Shown in pieces: positions 11,446-22,205 of a DNA stretch of 64,000 nt. How positions within the stretch are numbered: position 1 is the stretch's first letter; the number at the start of each line of letters is the position of its first letter. The stretch is from the NCBI GenBank assembly GCA_964017155.1, contig OZ024855.1, positions 5,874,690 to 5,938,689 on the forward strand. Direction: 5' to 3'. Made by a program: the position numbers and the translations under genes. The DNA is from Oasisia sp. SBJ-2009 (lineage: Eukaryota; Annelida; Polychaeta; Sabellida; Siboglinidae). Below the pieces are notes generated by a model that had not been told where the DNA came from, ran no database searches, and saw nothing but the letters and a program-made list of their open reading frames with translations.

Positions 11446-14400
11446 CTAAGTATACCCTGCCCGTCTTAGGTATATGTCAATTTTATTTTTAAACATATTA
11501 ACACTTCTAGCACCTACACAATCAGCTGATAATTTGTTCCATTCGTTTACTATTCTTTGGGAAAATGAAAATTTTCTAATATCTAGTCTACACTGCTTCT
11601 TTGCTAATGCAACTCCATGTCCTCTAGTCCTTCTCTCTTCCTTGACCGTGAAAAAAATATTTCTGTCAATATTTTCATACCCATTCAATATTTTAAAAAC
11701 CTCAATCTGATCTCCTCTCAATCTTCTGGTTTCTAGTGTTGTTAGACCACATTCTATTAGACGCATTTCATAACTAATATTCCTGAGTTTTGGTATCATT
11801 TTTGTTGCTCTCCTTTGTACTCTTTCTAGCATATCAATATCCTTCTTGCGATATGGCCTCCATGCTTGTATACAATATTCTAAATGAGGCCTAACTATTG
11901 TTTTATAAAGCGGTATTATTAGTTCTGTTTCTTTGTATACTATATTTCGCCTAATTAATCCAAGAATTTGGTTTGCCTTCGCTGCTGCAATTCCACACTG
12001 CTCTGATACCTTCATGTCAGCACTAATGGTTAAACCTAAGTCCTTTTCCTTTACAGTAGTATTTAGTACAGTACCACCCATTGTATATTGTGCATTTTCA
12101 TTCCCATGTCCTGTGTGGAGGCACTTACACTTTCCAAAGTTAAACAGCATTTGCCATTTCTCAGACCATTCTATCAACTTATTTAGATCATCTTGTAAAT
12201 GCTGTCTATCTGCATCACTTTTTATTTTCCTAAACACTTTTGTGTCGTCCGCAAACTTCAACACCTTGCTTGTTATGTCATCATCCAAATCATTGATATA
12301 TATTAAGAATAAAAAAGGTCCCAATACTGATCCTTGCGGTACTCCACTCAAAACAGATTTCCAATTTGAAACCTCCCCATCAACTACTACTCTTTGTCTT
12401 CTATCAATAAGCCATTTTTCTATCCAGTTAATCATACTATTTCCTATGCCATGGGCCTTTAGTTTAAGTAGTAATCTTTGGTGTGGCACTTTGTCAAAGG
12501 CTTTTTTAAAATCTAAGTAGATTATATCTACTGGTGATCCCTCATCTACCCACTTTGTGACATCTTCCAAAAAACATAACATATTTGTTAAGCATGACCT
12601 CGCTTTTAAAAACCCATGTTGAGATGTGTTTATCAATTTATTTTTAACAAGAAAATCAACCAAGTGATCTTTAATTAGTCTTTCTAATAGTTTACAAATC
12701 ACCGATGTTAAACTCACTGGTCTATAGTTCTCTGACTTGCTTCTTGATCCTTTTTTAAATAATGGTATGATGTTTGCTTCTTTCCATTCTACCGGAACCA
12801 CTCCTTCCTCTAATGCCAAATTGAACACTGTTGCAAGTGGTATGCTAATTTGTTCTACAATTTCCAGTAGTAATTTGGGAGGAATCCCATCCACTCCTGG
12901 TGATTTATTATCCTTCATATCTCTTATTTTCATAGCTACCATTTTTGGGGTTACAGTTAGTTGTCCTAAATAGTCACACTCTCTCCCTTCGAACTTAGTC
13001 TCTAGTACTGGTAATGTACTAATATCTTCCCTGGTAAACACCGAACTAAAGTATTCATTTAGGTTTTCTGCCATTAAGAATCCCTCCGTTATTATGTTTC
13101 CATCACTACCTTCTAGTGGCCCGACCTTATCTTGAACTTTCTGTTTACTTCGAACATACGCATAAAAACTCTTGCTGTCATGTTTTATGTTGAAAGCTAT
13201 TTTTTGTTCATAGCTTCTCTTCGAATTTCTAATTTCAGCTGTAGCTTGATTAAGTGCTTCTTTATAAATGGCATAGTCTTCTTCACTTCGAGTATGTCTA
13301 TATGTCTTCCACATCATTTGCTTGTACTTGATTTTTCTAATGGCTTCCTTCGATAAGTGTTTCTTCTTTGACCTTTTCCCCTGTTTTTTCAAGGGGACAA
13401 ATTTGTCAACGACGCAGTCAATTTCCCTCTTTAAGATATTCCAGCATTCTGTTGCTGTCTTATTCTTCAGTGTGTTATTCCAGTCTATCTTCGCTAAATA
13501 TTCCCTCATGTCCTTATATCTTCCTTTGTGAAAATTTTTCCTGTACCGTATTTTTCTGTTCCGTTCTCCTTTTACTTTGATGATAAAATGTATCTGGTTA
13601 TGATCACTACATCCCAGTGGCTCACATATATTGACATTATCAACAAATTCCTTCTGTGAGCTCAAAACTATGTCCAACACGTTCTTGTCCCTGGTTGGTT
13701 CTAACACATGTTGAAAAAGGAAACTATCTTGTACTAAATTTAAAAACTCTTGATCCTCTCTCCCAGGACTCTGTAGAGATGTCCACTTTATATGCCCATG
13801 GTTAAAATCCCCCATAATAATACAGTCCCGTTTACTCACTTCTTTTATAGCGTTGTGCATTTTTTCATTCTCTTCTATGCTTATGTTTGGACTACGATAA
13901 ACTAACCCAACAGTTAATGTTGAGTTTCCTGTAACTATGTTACACCAGACAGCTTCACATTCTGCTTCTTTTTCTAATTTTATTTCGTAAGCCTGGATGG
14001 ATTCTTTAATATATAAAATAACTCCGCCTCCCCTTCTTCCTAATCTATCTTTCCTAAACATTACATATCCTGTCATTCCTAATTCGGCATCTGATATATC
14101 GGGGGTGGCCCAAGATTCAGTTATACCTATTATGTGAGGGTCAATATCTTCTACCATAATGTTTAGTTCATTTCTTTTGTTTACTATGCTCCTTGCATTT
14201 AAACAAACACATTTATAACCAAATTTCGTAGGGCTTTCCAAGCTGTTTTTTGCTGATTTCTTTTTGCTGTCTTTAGCTATGCCTCTAGTATTTGGCTTCT
14301 CTGTGTATCCCCCCTGCGAAACTAGTTTAAAAAATTGCAACCTGTTCCTCTGTCCATAGATTGAAGCAGGTTCTCGGAGAACACTGCTGCGCCCTTTCCG

Positions 14401-14457
14401 CTTAGATGGAGGCCATCTCTCACGTACATATCTTCCTTCCCAACAAAGTATCCCCAC
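11446..14457 (-). CDS. LINE ORF2: endonuclease-reverse transcriptase
   Basis: A 1003-residue open frame. Residues about 80-300 are an APE-type endonuclease (CLNARSIVNKRNEL, IIGITESW, RRGGGVILY, IIMGDFNHGHIKW, LGCSDHNQIHF). Residues about 500-770 are the reverse transcriptase ([77 protein letters not shown] with the catalytic FADD). The C-terminal part has the usual YCIQAWRPYRKKD and RTRGHG motifs. It nicks target DNA and copies the element RNA by target-primed reverse transcription in the nucleus. The frame overlaps the end of ORF1 by 136 nt in another frame, so the functional start may be internal or reached by recoding; the first true domain begins near residue 78. No stop or frameshift. 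CR1-like clade by ORF1 type and motifs; the exact clade needs a tree. Confidence 0.9.
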   Translation of the reverse strand: MGILCWEGRYVRERWPPSKRKGRSSVLREPASIYGQRNRLQFFKLVSQGGYTEKPNTRGIAKDSKKKSAKNSLESPTKFGYKCVCLNARSIVNKRNELNIMVEDIDPHIIGITESWATPDISDAELGMTGYVMFRKDRLGRRGGGVILYIKESIQAYEIKLEKEAECEAVWCNIVTGNSTLTVGLVYRSPNISIEENEKMHNAIKEVSKRDCIIMGDFNHGHIKWTSLQSPGREDQEFLNLVQDSFLFQHVLEPTRDKNVLDIVLSSQKEFVDNVNICEPLGCSDHNQIHFIIKVKGERNRKIRYRKNFHKGRYKDMREYLAKIDWNNTLKNKTATECWNILKREIDCVVDKFVPLKKQGKRSKKKHLSKEAIRKIKYKQMMWKTYRHTRSEEDYAIYKEALNQATAEIRNSKRSYEQKIAFNIKHDSKSFYAYVRSKQKVQDKVGPLEGSDGNIITEGFLMAENLNEYFSSVFTREDISTLPVLETKFEGRECDYLGQLTVTPKMVAMKIRDMKDNKSPGVDGIPPKLLLEIVEQISIPLATVFNLALEEGVVPVEWKEANIIPLFKKGSRSKSENYRPVSLTSVICKLLERLIKDHLVDFLVKNKLINTSQHGFLKARSCLTNMLCFLEDVTKWVDEGSPVDIIYLDFKKAFDKVPHQRLLLKLKAHGIGNSMINWIEKWLIDRRQRVVVDGEVSNWKSVLSGVPQGSVLGPFLFLIYINDLDDDITSKVLKFADDTKVFRKIKSDADRQHLQDDLNKLIEWSEKWQMLFNFGKCKCLHTGHGNENAQYTMGGTVLNTTVKEKDLGLTISADMKVSEQCGIAAAKANQILGLIRRNIVYKETELIIPLYKTIVRPHLEYCIQAWRPYRKKDIDMLERVQRRATKMIPKLRNISYEMRLIECGLTTLETRRLRGDQIEVFKILNGYENIDRNIFFTVKEERRTRGHGVALAKKQCRLDIRKFSFSQRIVNEWNKLSADCVGARSVNMFKNKIDIYLRRAGYT

Positions 14458-15407
14458 AAATCTACAAATCCAACTCCTTCTCCTTCACACATCTGCTCCA
14501 CCAGAGCATTGATTGCCATCCTCTTACAGTTTCTATAGGTTGCTCCCCTTCCTCCGATTACTGGCAAGATTCCTGAGAGAATGATCTGTTCAACTCTTGT
14601 CTTCTTCAGTTTCCCTACCAACTGTCTGTATCTTTGCACTATTCTAGTTGTCCCCTCCCTGTCTGCATTGTTCGTCCCTACATGTACTAATATAGATCCT
14701 CCCTGGCCATGCCCCAACACGTTCTCTACCCTATCTGTCACATGCTCAATCCGAGCGCCCGGAAGACAAACAACAACATCTTCTCCTTTGTTTAACGTCT
14801 TGTCCGTCTTTCGCAAAATTGAGTCGCCCATAAAAACCCTTTCTGTTCTCAATGCACCCTCGATCACTGCTTCAGAGTAGCTCCTCCGTTTTGCATCTCC
14901 CTGGTTGCTGACTTTCCCCCCTGCCGCTTTCTCTGTGCCTTTCTTTCCTGTCTCTTTTCTTCCTGACATCTTCCTTGTTATTGACTTCCGTTTGGTCATA
15001 TCTACTCTCAGTTCCTTTCTTCCCTTCGTCTTTCCTCCTGTCGCATCTACTTCTATCATCTCCTGTCCCCTTGTCCCTCCCTCCTTCTCTACTGTCACTT
15101 TCTCCACTGTCTCCTTCATGCATGGCATGTTTTCTGTTGTTCTTTCTCCATTTGTTTTCCTTGCTATCATCCTCCCTCCTCTCTCCATCCCCTTCACAAG
15201 ATCCGTTAGCTTAGCTAGCTCTGCCGTCAGACAGTCCACTTTCCAACACCCTAAACATTGGAAAGTAAACCCTTCCTCCGTTGTCTCTGACCAAGACTTT
15301 CCGCACCCCGATAAGGCAAAATCCACCAAGCTGTGGCAGTGATCACACAGCAAGTGCCTCCTTGCCTTCACTTGCCGCTTGGAAGGTGCCATAATACGAT
15401 TGATCAA
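14322..15407 (-). CDS. LINE ORF1: Cys-rich N terminus plus SGNH/esterase domain
   Basis: A 361-residue open frame. Residues about 20-57 hold a CX2C...C...CX2C cluster (CDHCHSL, SGCGKSW, FQCLGCW), PHD-like in spacing. A lysine/glutamate/glycine-rich low-complexity linker follows (about 70-175). Residues about 190-350 form an SGNH hydrolase-like fold: block I GDSILRK, block III HVGTNNADREG, block V DGLHLSGKGA with the expected Asp and His. Esterase-type ORF1 proteins are known from CR1 elements and are thought to act in RNA binding or membrane/RNP handling. It lies directly upstream of ORF2 and overlaps it, as in a bicistronic LINE. The start is chosen as the first ATG with uninterrupted reading; MAPSKRQ six codons later is an alternative. 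Confidence 0.88.
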   Translation of the reverse strand: MINRIMAPSKRQVKARRHLLCDHCHSLVDFALSGCGKSWSETTEEGFTFQCLGCWKVDCLTAELAKLTDLVKGMERGGRMIARKTNGERTTENMPCMKETVEKVTVEKEGGTRGQEMIEVDATGGKTKGRKELRVDMTKRKSITRKMSGRKETGKKGTEKAAGGKVSNQGDAKRRSYSEAVIEGALRTERVFMGDSILRKTDKTLNKGEDVVVCLPGARIEHVTDRVENVLGHGQGGSILVHVGTNNADREGTTRIVQRYRQLVGKLKKTRVEQIILSGILPVIGGRGATYRNCKRMAINALVEQMCEGEGVGFVDLWGYFVGKEDMYVRDGLHLSGKGAAVFSENLLQSMDRGTGCNFLN

Positions 15408-15727
15408 ATCAACTTAGTTTATACCAACTTAGTCTTTAGAAAGACTGTTTGTTTATTGTGTACAGCAACTGCAGCACACTACGTGTTATAAACAACTTAC
15501 TACCTATGCTACCATGAACAATAATTTTATTCTGTACTGGTACCGTTCCCTAGCGGATACTTTGGACACTACCTATATAAACAGACTAGGGCTTCCTGCT
15601 AAAACACTTGCTTATTTTTAATAACAATGGCACCGAATCAAAGAATTATCCTATGTATGCAGCTGTTTTGTTTACCACTTTATCTGTTATATATCATATC
15701 AATTTATCATTAAGAGCCCTCACCTCT

Positions 15728-15841
15728 TTGTGGTGCTTATTCTGCATATCTGAAGTTTTAGTCAGTACTTCCTCAGTCAGCTGAAACCTGTCTTCATTTA
15801 AATTTCATTATATTTTTTTATTCTTGTTTCCCAGCCAAGCT
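15728..15841. other. Unassigned junction between TIR element and minisatellite ORF
   Basis: Not similar to the LTR or to the leader of the complete copy at 38938-39022. Contains a pyrimidine-rich run and 'tcttgtttcccag', which could act as a splice acceptor just before the ORF at 15842. I cannot say whether this is leftover element DNA or foreign sequence. Confidence 0.3.
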
Positions 15842-17740
15842 ATGACTGATGAACAAATTGCTGAGCTGTTAGCAAGGTCGCATGCAGCGTTTGTGGCAAC
15901 GATTATGGATGCCCTTCAGCTCGATTGGGCTCCACCTGCTCAAACAGGTAGACCGGTGGTTGAGCGGTGCGAGGTGGTGAGACCGGTGGTTGAGCGGCGC
16001 GAGGTGGTGAGACCGGTGGTTGAGTGGCGCGAGGTTGCGACGTGTGAGGTGGTTGAGCGGTGTGAGGTGGTGAGACAAGAGGTGGCGACGTGTCAGGTGG
16101 TGGTGAGACAAGAGGTGGCAGCGTGTCAGGTGGTGGTGAGACCAGAGGTGGCAGCTTATCAGGTGGTGAGACCAGAGGTGGCGATGTGTCAGGTGGTGGT
16201 GAGACCAGAGGTGGCGACGTGTCAGGTGGTGGTGAGACCAGAGGTGGCAGCGTGTCAGGTGGGGGTGAGACCAGAGGTGGCGATGTGTCAGGTGGTGGTG
16301 AGACCAGAGGTGGCGACGTGTCAGGTGGTGGTGAGACCAGAGGTGGCGACGTGTCAGGTGGTGGTGAGGCCAGAGGTGGCGATGTGTCAGGTGGTGGTGA
16401 GACCAGAGGTGGCGATGTGTCAGGTGGTGGTGAGACCAGAGGTGGCGATGTGTCAGGTGGTGGTGAGACCAGAGGTGGCGACGTGTCAGGTGGTGGTGAG
16501 GCCAGAGGTGGCGACGTGTCAGGTGGTGGTGAGACCAGAGGTGGCGACGTGTCAGGTGGTGGTGAGACCAGAGGTGGCAGCGTGTCAGGTGGTGGTGAGA
16601 CCAGAGGTGGCAGCTTATCAGGTGGTGAGACCAGAGGTGGCGATGTGTCAGGTGGTGGTGAGACCAGAGGTGGCGACGTGTCAGGTGGTGGTGAGACCAG
16701 AGGTGGCAGCGTGTCAGGTGGTGAGACCAGAGGTGGCAGCGTGTCAGGTGGTGAGACCAGAGGTGGCAGCGTGTCAGGTGGTGAGACCAAAGGTGGCGAC
16801 GTGTCAGGTGGTGAGACCAGAGGTGGCAGCGTGTCAGGTGGTGAGACCAGAGGTGGCGACGTGTCAGGTGGTGAGACCAGAGGTGGCAGCGTGTCAGGTG
16901 GTGAGACCAGAGGTGGCAGCGTGTCAGGTGGTGAGACAAGAGGTGGCGACGTGTCAGGTGGTGGTGAGACCAGAGGTGACGACGTGTCAGGTGGTGAGAC
17001 CAGAGGTGGCAGCGTGTCAGGTGGTGAGACCAGAGGTGGCAGCGTGTCAGGTGGTGAGACCAGAGGTGGCGACGTGTCAGGTGGTGAGACCAGAGGTGGC
17101 AGCGTGTCAGGTGGTGAGACCAGAGGTGGTAGCGTGTCAGGTGGTGGTGAGACCAGAGGTGGCGACGTGTCAGGTGGTGGCGACGTGTCAGGTGGTGGCG
17201 ACGTGTCAGGTGGTGGTGAGACCAGAGGTGGCGACGTGTCAGGTGGTGAGACCAGAGGTGGCAGCGTGTCAGGTGGTGAGACCAGAGGTGGCAGCGTGTC
17301 AGGTGGTGAGACCAGAGGTGGCGACGTGTCAGGTGGTGAGACCAGAGGTGGCAGCGTGTCAGGTGGTGAGACCAGAGGTGGCAGCGTGTCAGGTGGTGGT
17401 GAGACCAGAGGTGGCGACGTGTCAGGTGGTGGTGAGACCAGAGGTGGCGACGTGTCAGGTGGTGAGACCAGAGGTGGCGACGTGTCAGGTGGTGAGACCA
17501 GAGGTGGCAGCGTGTCAGGTGGTGAGACCAGAGGTGGCAGCGTGTCAGGTGGTGAGTCTGGATTGTGACACTGGTGAGGGCAGCGAGTCGGTTTGTAGGG
17601 TGGTGAGTCTGGAGGTAGAGGTGGAGAGATGCATAAGACATCTTCACTGGCTGCGGCCACCTAATTTGGTTGGCATGGAGGCCAACGCTTACTGTTGGGG
17701 CACTGTGTGTGCTAGGTCTCTGGCATTGTACGCTGGTTAG
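15842..17740 (+). CDS. LTR-element ORF dominated by a 10-residue repeat
   Basis: The frame starts MTDEQIAELLARSHA, shares its first 39 residues with the ORF at 38041-38937 (MTDEEIAELFARSHA), passes through about 47 copies of a VVRPEVATCQ-type decapeptide and ends with a common tail (HLHWLRPPNLVGM...SLALYAG). The same DNA is also open in other frames because the unit is 30 or 33 bp, so length alone is no evidence of translation. What supports this frame is that both copies keep the same start, the same unique N-terminal and C-terminal segments and the same repeat phase. The place between leader and 3' LTR is where gag would be, but no gag motif (CCHC knuckle, MHR) is visible. An extra in-frame ATG lies at 15824. 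Function unknown; it may be non-coding minisatellite. Confidence 0.4.
   Translation: MTDEQIAELLARSHAAFVATIMDALQLDWAPPAQTGRPVVERCEVVRPVVERREVVRPVVEWREVATCEVVERCEVVRQEVATCQVVVRQEVAACQVVVRPEVAAYQVVRPEVAMCQVVVRPEVATCQVVVRPEVAACQVGVRPEVAMCQVVVRPEVATCQVVVRPEVATCQVVVRPEVAMCQVVVRPEVAMCQVVVRPEVAMCQVVVRPEVATCQVVVRPEVATCQVVVRPEVATCQVVVRPEVAACQVVVRPEVAAYQVVRPEVAMCQVVVRPEVATCQVVVRPEVAACQVVRPEVAACQVVRPEVAACQVVRPKVATCQVVRPEVAACQVVRPEVATCQVVRPEVAACQVVRPEVAACQVVRQEVATCQVVVRPEVTTCQVVRPEVAACQVVRPEVAACQVVRPEVATCQVVRPEVAACQVVRPEVVACQVVVRPEVATCQVVATCQVVATCQVVVRPEVATCQVVRPEVAACQVVRPEVAACQVVRPEVATCQVVRPEVAACQVVRPEVAACQVVVRPEVATCQVVVRPEVATCQVVRPEVATCQVVRPEVAACQVVRPEVAACQVVSLDCDTGEGSESVCRVVSLEVEVERCIRHLHWLRPPNLVGMEANAYCWGTVCARSLALYAG
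16085..17556. repeat. 30/33-bp minisatellite, about 47 units
   Basis: The unit is GGTGGTGAGACCAGAGGTGG followed by CGACGTGTCA, with 33-bp variants carrying one extra GGT and with CGAC/CAGC/CGAT variants at one place. Higher-order blocks are visible (runs of 33-mers up to about 16700, then mostly 30-mers). A shorter array of the same unit is at 38218-38745. No spacers, so not a CRISPR array. Confidence 0.95.
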
Positions 17741-17779
17741 GGGTGATCCGTGGACGGGTGCTGAGAAAACCGGGGCGGA

Positions 17780-18139
17780 TGTCATGGACAGCCATGACGT
17801 TGTTTGTATATTTTGACTTATTTGTGGTGGCGCCACATGTTGGTTAACGAGGTGGTTGATTGGTGGTACAGCTGTAATCGACGGTGGAAGGGGCTGTTGT
17901 TCGGTTAGCTGTTCGTGCGGGAATGATAAAGTGATTCGAATTGCCGCTGTGAAAGCAGCCACACGTGTGTCCGATAGATGATTAAGAGTGCCAGCATGAT
18001 TTTACTTTGTGTGCTGCTCTAACTGATGCGCCAAGAAGTGTGTGCCTGACATTCCTGGCTGTGGGCAGGGTTTTGTCTTGTTGTTCGTGTACAATAAAGA
18101 ATTGTGAAATGACGATCCGCCCGCTCCGCGTCCATCCTT

Positions 18140-18143
<4 letters not shown>
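17780..18143 (+). mobile_element. 3' LTR (364 bp)
   Basis: Starts TGTCATGG and ends CCTTGACA, so the termini are TG...CA within an inverted TGTCA/TGACA. It is preceded by a purine-rich tract 'gagaaaaccggggcgga' (PPT) and contains AATAAA at 18093-18098. It is followed immediately by (TA)n. Same family as the 283-bp LTRs at 37719 and 39023 but longer and diverged. Confidence 0.85.
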
Positions 18144-18598
<455 letters not shown>

Positions 18599-18599
<1 letters not shown>

Positions 18600-20400
18600 T
18601 GGAAGACAGCTTTTAGCCAAGTGATATTGTAACTCTTCAATTGTTAGTGACAGGTGTATTACTATGTAATTATGTGCACGTCATGCTGACGAATCGGATG
18701 ACATTACAGTGATTTGATTGCTTTTGTTTAAATGTTTGGCATGGCCTAGCCTACTGCTGTTTATGGTATACGCATTTGCTGGATCAGCGCAATCTACAAA
18801 GAGCAGCAACCATCTGCAGATTGCGCAGGAAAAGCATGCTTGTATTTATTGTCAAGTGGCCTGGACATGAAGGCCACGCGAATATTGGTGCACGTTGCTA
18901 AACTTCAGGCATAGCTTTGTTTTGTTGTCATCACAGAGTAAGAGATCATTAATCTTTCCCCTATAGACTAGAGTGACAAGCTGGCCCGCTGCACGAAAGC
19001 CGCGGTGGACCACTGACTGCCATCTACTGGCACGGCAAAAAGTGCTGTACCCACTGGCAGGACATATAAAATAGAACTGTTGAACAACGTAACAAATGTA
19101 AAAAAGTATGGGAAGTCGACATTTGTTAACTTGAAAGTGTATCACTGTGCCCTCCCCCCCCCTAGATAAAACAGTTCATGATTAATTTATTGATTTGAGT
19201 TGGTTGAGGGTAGTGATCTGCAGCTGGAGATTTGTCACTTGGTTTCTTGAAAAAGTGACTGGTGATTAATTAATGGGGTAGGCTGTAGCCTCCAGAGTAG
19301 TCGTTAGGGGAAGGACTTCGAAATGAGTTTAACCTAAGGCTAATATATCATGTGGATTATCCCACCCAGACTGTGGACAGTTCGGTGGTTGACACTGGTG
19401 TGAGCAACGTGAATGTATTTTAAATCTCCACACCATTTGGAGACTTGCTGGTTACAACCTTCATTGTGAAATAGCAAATACGGTTATTTCCTGTGTAACG
19501 TACAACTTTACCAACCGACATAAACAGGATCTGGCACCTCTTTCCACATGTGAGAATCTCAGCTATATGATATATAGCCTATACGAACATGTATATACTC
19601 CACTGCCATTGATGTATTATTATTGTTGTTGATGATAATGTTGGCGTCACTATTTTATTATTTTTCCTATGCTCTCACCCAGTTTGCATTGTCTAGGTTT
19701 GTTAATCTGTACAATTGTATTGTATTGGCCTGGGTGATCTCTCCAATCTCTTCGGAGGCCAGAATTAATTCAGTTGATTGATTTTTATTTAATTTTAAAG
19801 CTACATGATCTGTTAGAATAACACATGAGACATTAAATATATTACTAAGCTATACTCACCCCTCACACAGTGAGACGCTATATTATTCTAAGTGTAAGCC
19901 TATTAATTTATTTAATGTTGGCGTCATTGTTTTATTATGTTTCCTATGCTCTCACCCAGTTTGCATAGTCTAGGTTTGTTAATCTGTACAATTGTATTGT
20001 ATAGGCCTGGGTGATCTCTCCAATCTCTTCGGAGGCCAGACTTCAGTTGATTGATTTTTATTTAATTTTAAAGCTACATGATCTGCTAGAATAACACATG
20101 AGACATTAAATATATTACTAAGCTATATACTCACCCCTCACACAGTGAGACGCTATATTATTCTAAGTGTAAGCCTATTGATTTGTTTCAGACAGGCCAA
20201 TTAGTGAGGCAACTGTTTGAATACATTATAAACAATTAAACAACATTGGCTAACTGATGTCAGTAAATAAATATCGTGATAATTATGTACAAAACTTGGT
20301 GCAGTGCTGTGTTAGTACAGCGATCCCAGTGGCTTTCTGCCGTGTACTAGCATGACTGTCACCAGCCCATGATGTTGACTTCGCGATATCATATCATATG
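18599..20400 (+). repeat. Flank duplicon, copy A
   Basis: Colinear and nearly identical in long stretches to 36021-37560 (copy B), beginning with the motif after the (TA)n tract. No protein-coding content recognised. At 19637-20190 a 277-bp stretch is present twice in tandem ('aatgttggcgtca' at 19637 and 19914) but once in copy B (37061-37325). The repeated text ('ctctccaatctcttcggagg') resembles a LINE 3' UTR. Confidence 0.85.
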
Positions 20401-20427
20401 TCAACTGATAGCGGTGTAATTATGTAA

Positions 20428-20762
<335 letters not shown>

Positions 20763-20769
20763 TACACTG

Positions 20770-22205
20770 TAATACCCAGTCTCGCTTAACCGACTGTCGG
20801 TCAGCTGCGGAACTACGCCTAGAAGAGTTGAGGGGCTTAAAAGTGCTGCCACCTCACGGAGCGTGGGTAACATACAGAGTAAATAAACGACGCAAGCGCA
20901 TGTTGGTGAAACCGGCTACTGGACTGGCCGGAATGCAATCTCTTTGACAGCGTAGCCAAGGTATTAAGCAAGAAACGTTTCCTCAAAGTGTATTTTGGTG
21001 CATGTTGCGGTTACCCATGTTGCTATTAAGCATTGACTAGATCGAATTATATTATAAACAGATTGTAAAAGTCGCTATTAAACAGTTGCGTGGTTGGGCG
21101 ATAATCAATGGTAAACCTAGCCTCGGTTACCCAGGCTCCGTGAGGTGGTACAACTTTTAAGCCCCTCACACCCGCCTGTAGTCTCGCTTAACCGACTGTC
21201 GGTCGGCTGCGGAACTACGCCGAGAAGACAGTCTGGTGACATTTGCCGGCTTTTGTTTGGTATCCGCGTGATCTATAAAATGCTGCCACCTCACGGACAC
21301 TGCCGTAATATATATTTTTATAAACAACTGCAAATTTGTATTTCTATTTATTTTGTGTTAATATAAGTTTAATTTTGAATAGTTTTTATAATACAGCATT
21401 ATTTGATCAACAGGTTTCCTTATTTAATTTGTATGCTGTCCGTGTCGGGCTAGACAATGCTGCCACCTCACGGATACTGGTTAATCCTGCCGTAATTCTT
21501 ATTTTATAAACAACGATAAATTTGAATTTTTACTTACTTTTGTGTTAATATAAGTTCAATGGTGAATACTTTTCATATGATATTATTATCTTGTAAAACT
21601 ATATCGTTATTTAAATTTTTATTTCATAGTTGGCCTGAGAGCCAATCAGCGTCTCTACCCTAATCTGGGGTAAGGCTGCCCGGATGTAGAAACTTAAGCC
21701 CATATACTGTCCCAGGCGGAGTTGAGGGGGCTTAAAAGTGCTGCCACCTCACGGAGTCTGGGTAACCGAGGCTAACCCGCCTGGGGAAAGAGTGGGTCTG
21801 CATTTTCGACCCGCCATGGCGGCCTTACCCCAGATTAGGGTGGAGACGCTGATTGGTTCTCAGGTCAACTATGAAATAACAATAAGAATATACCTTTACA
21901 AGATAATGGTATCAAATGAAAAGTTTTCAACATTGAACTTATATTAACACAGAAGTAATTAAAAATTAAATTTTACAGTTGTTTATAAAATAAGAATTAC
22001 GGCAGGATTAACCAGTATCCGTGAGGTGGAAGCATTGTCTAGCCCCACACGGATAGTATACAAATTAAATAAGGATACCTTTTTTTATCAAATAATGCTG
22101 TATTATAAAAACTATTCAAAATTAAACTTATATTAACACAAAATATTTAGAAATACAAATTTGCAGTTGTTTATAAAAATACAAATTACGGTAGTGTCCA
22201 TGAGT
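20770..22205. mobile_element. Complex of interleaved TIR elements
   Basis: Several inverted pairs are visible. One is 21121-21176 against 21711-21769 (words 'ggttacccaggctccgtgag' and its inverse). A second is a longer pair, about 21260-21690 against 21800-22200 (words 'gataaatttgaatttttac', 'cctgagagccaatcagcg', 'taccctaatctggggtaagg' and inverses). The outer end sequence 'tcgcttaaccgactgtcgg' occurs at 20780, 21183 and 39650, and inverted at 43180. No transposase is seen. These look like non-autonomous TIR elements inserted in or next to each other. Confidence 0.65.

Larger units (their letters stand above)
11367..15690 (-). mobile_element. Full-length CR1-like LINE, both ORFs open
   Basis: Contains, on the minus strand, a 5' region of about 280 bp (15408-15690, start uncertain), ORF1 (15407-14322), ORF2 (14457-11446) and a short 3' UTR (11445-about 11367, ending 'cttgttaaatg'). 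It is inserted in the right arm of the 9.1-kb TIR element: the arm text breaks at about 11366 and its outer 16 bp reappear at 15708. The open frames imply a young insertion. Confidence 0.8.
6597..15723. mobile_element. 9.1-kb DNA transposon with long phased inverted repeats
   Basis: The outermost 16 bp are perfect inverted repeats: GTGAGGGCTCTTAATG at 6597-6612 and its inverse at 15708-15723. The arms continue inward (6613-about 7400 and about 10380-11366), the right arm being cut by the LINE at 11367-15690. Between the arms lies a decayed gene of the multicopy transposon-like family (8018-10154). Without the LINE the element is about 4.8 kb. I see no target duplication; the left edge abuts a broken LTR. 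Superfamily not assigned. Confidence 0.7.

Noticed and set aside
16085..17556. Array of near-identical 30-bp repeats, possible CRISPR
   Set aside because: Units are contiguous without unique spacers, inside an LTR element in animal DNA: a minisatellite.
15869..17962. Long minus-strand His/Leu/Thr-Arg and Pro-Ser-Pro frames over the minisatellite
   Set aside because: By-product of a repeat unit that is a multiple of three; the unique ends of the two element copies agree only in the other strand's frame.
21145..21366. 73-residue frame in the TIR complex
   Set aside because: Spans transposon end sequences; not shared in frame with the other copies.
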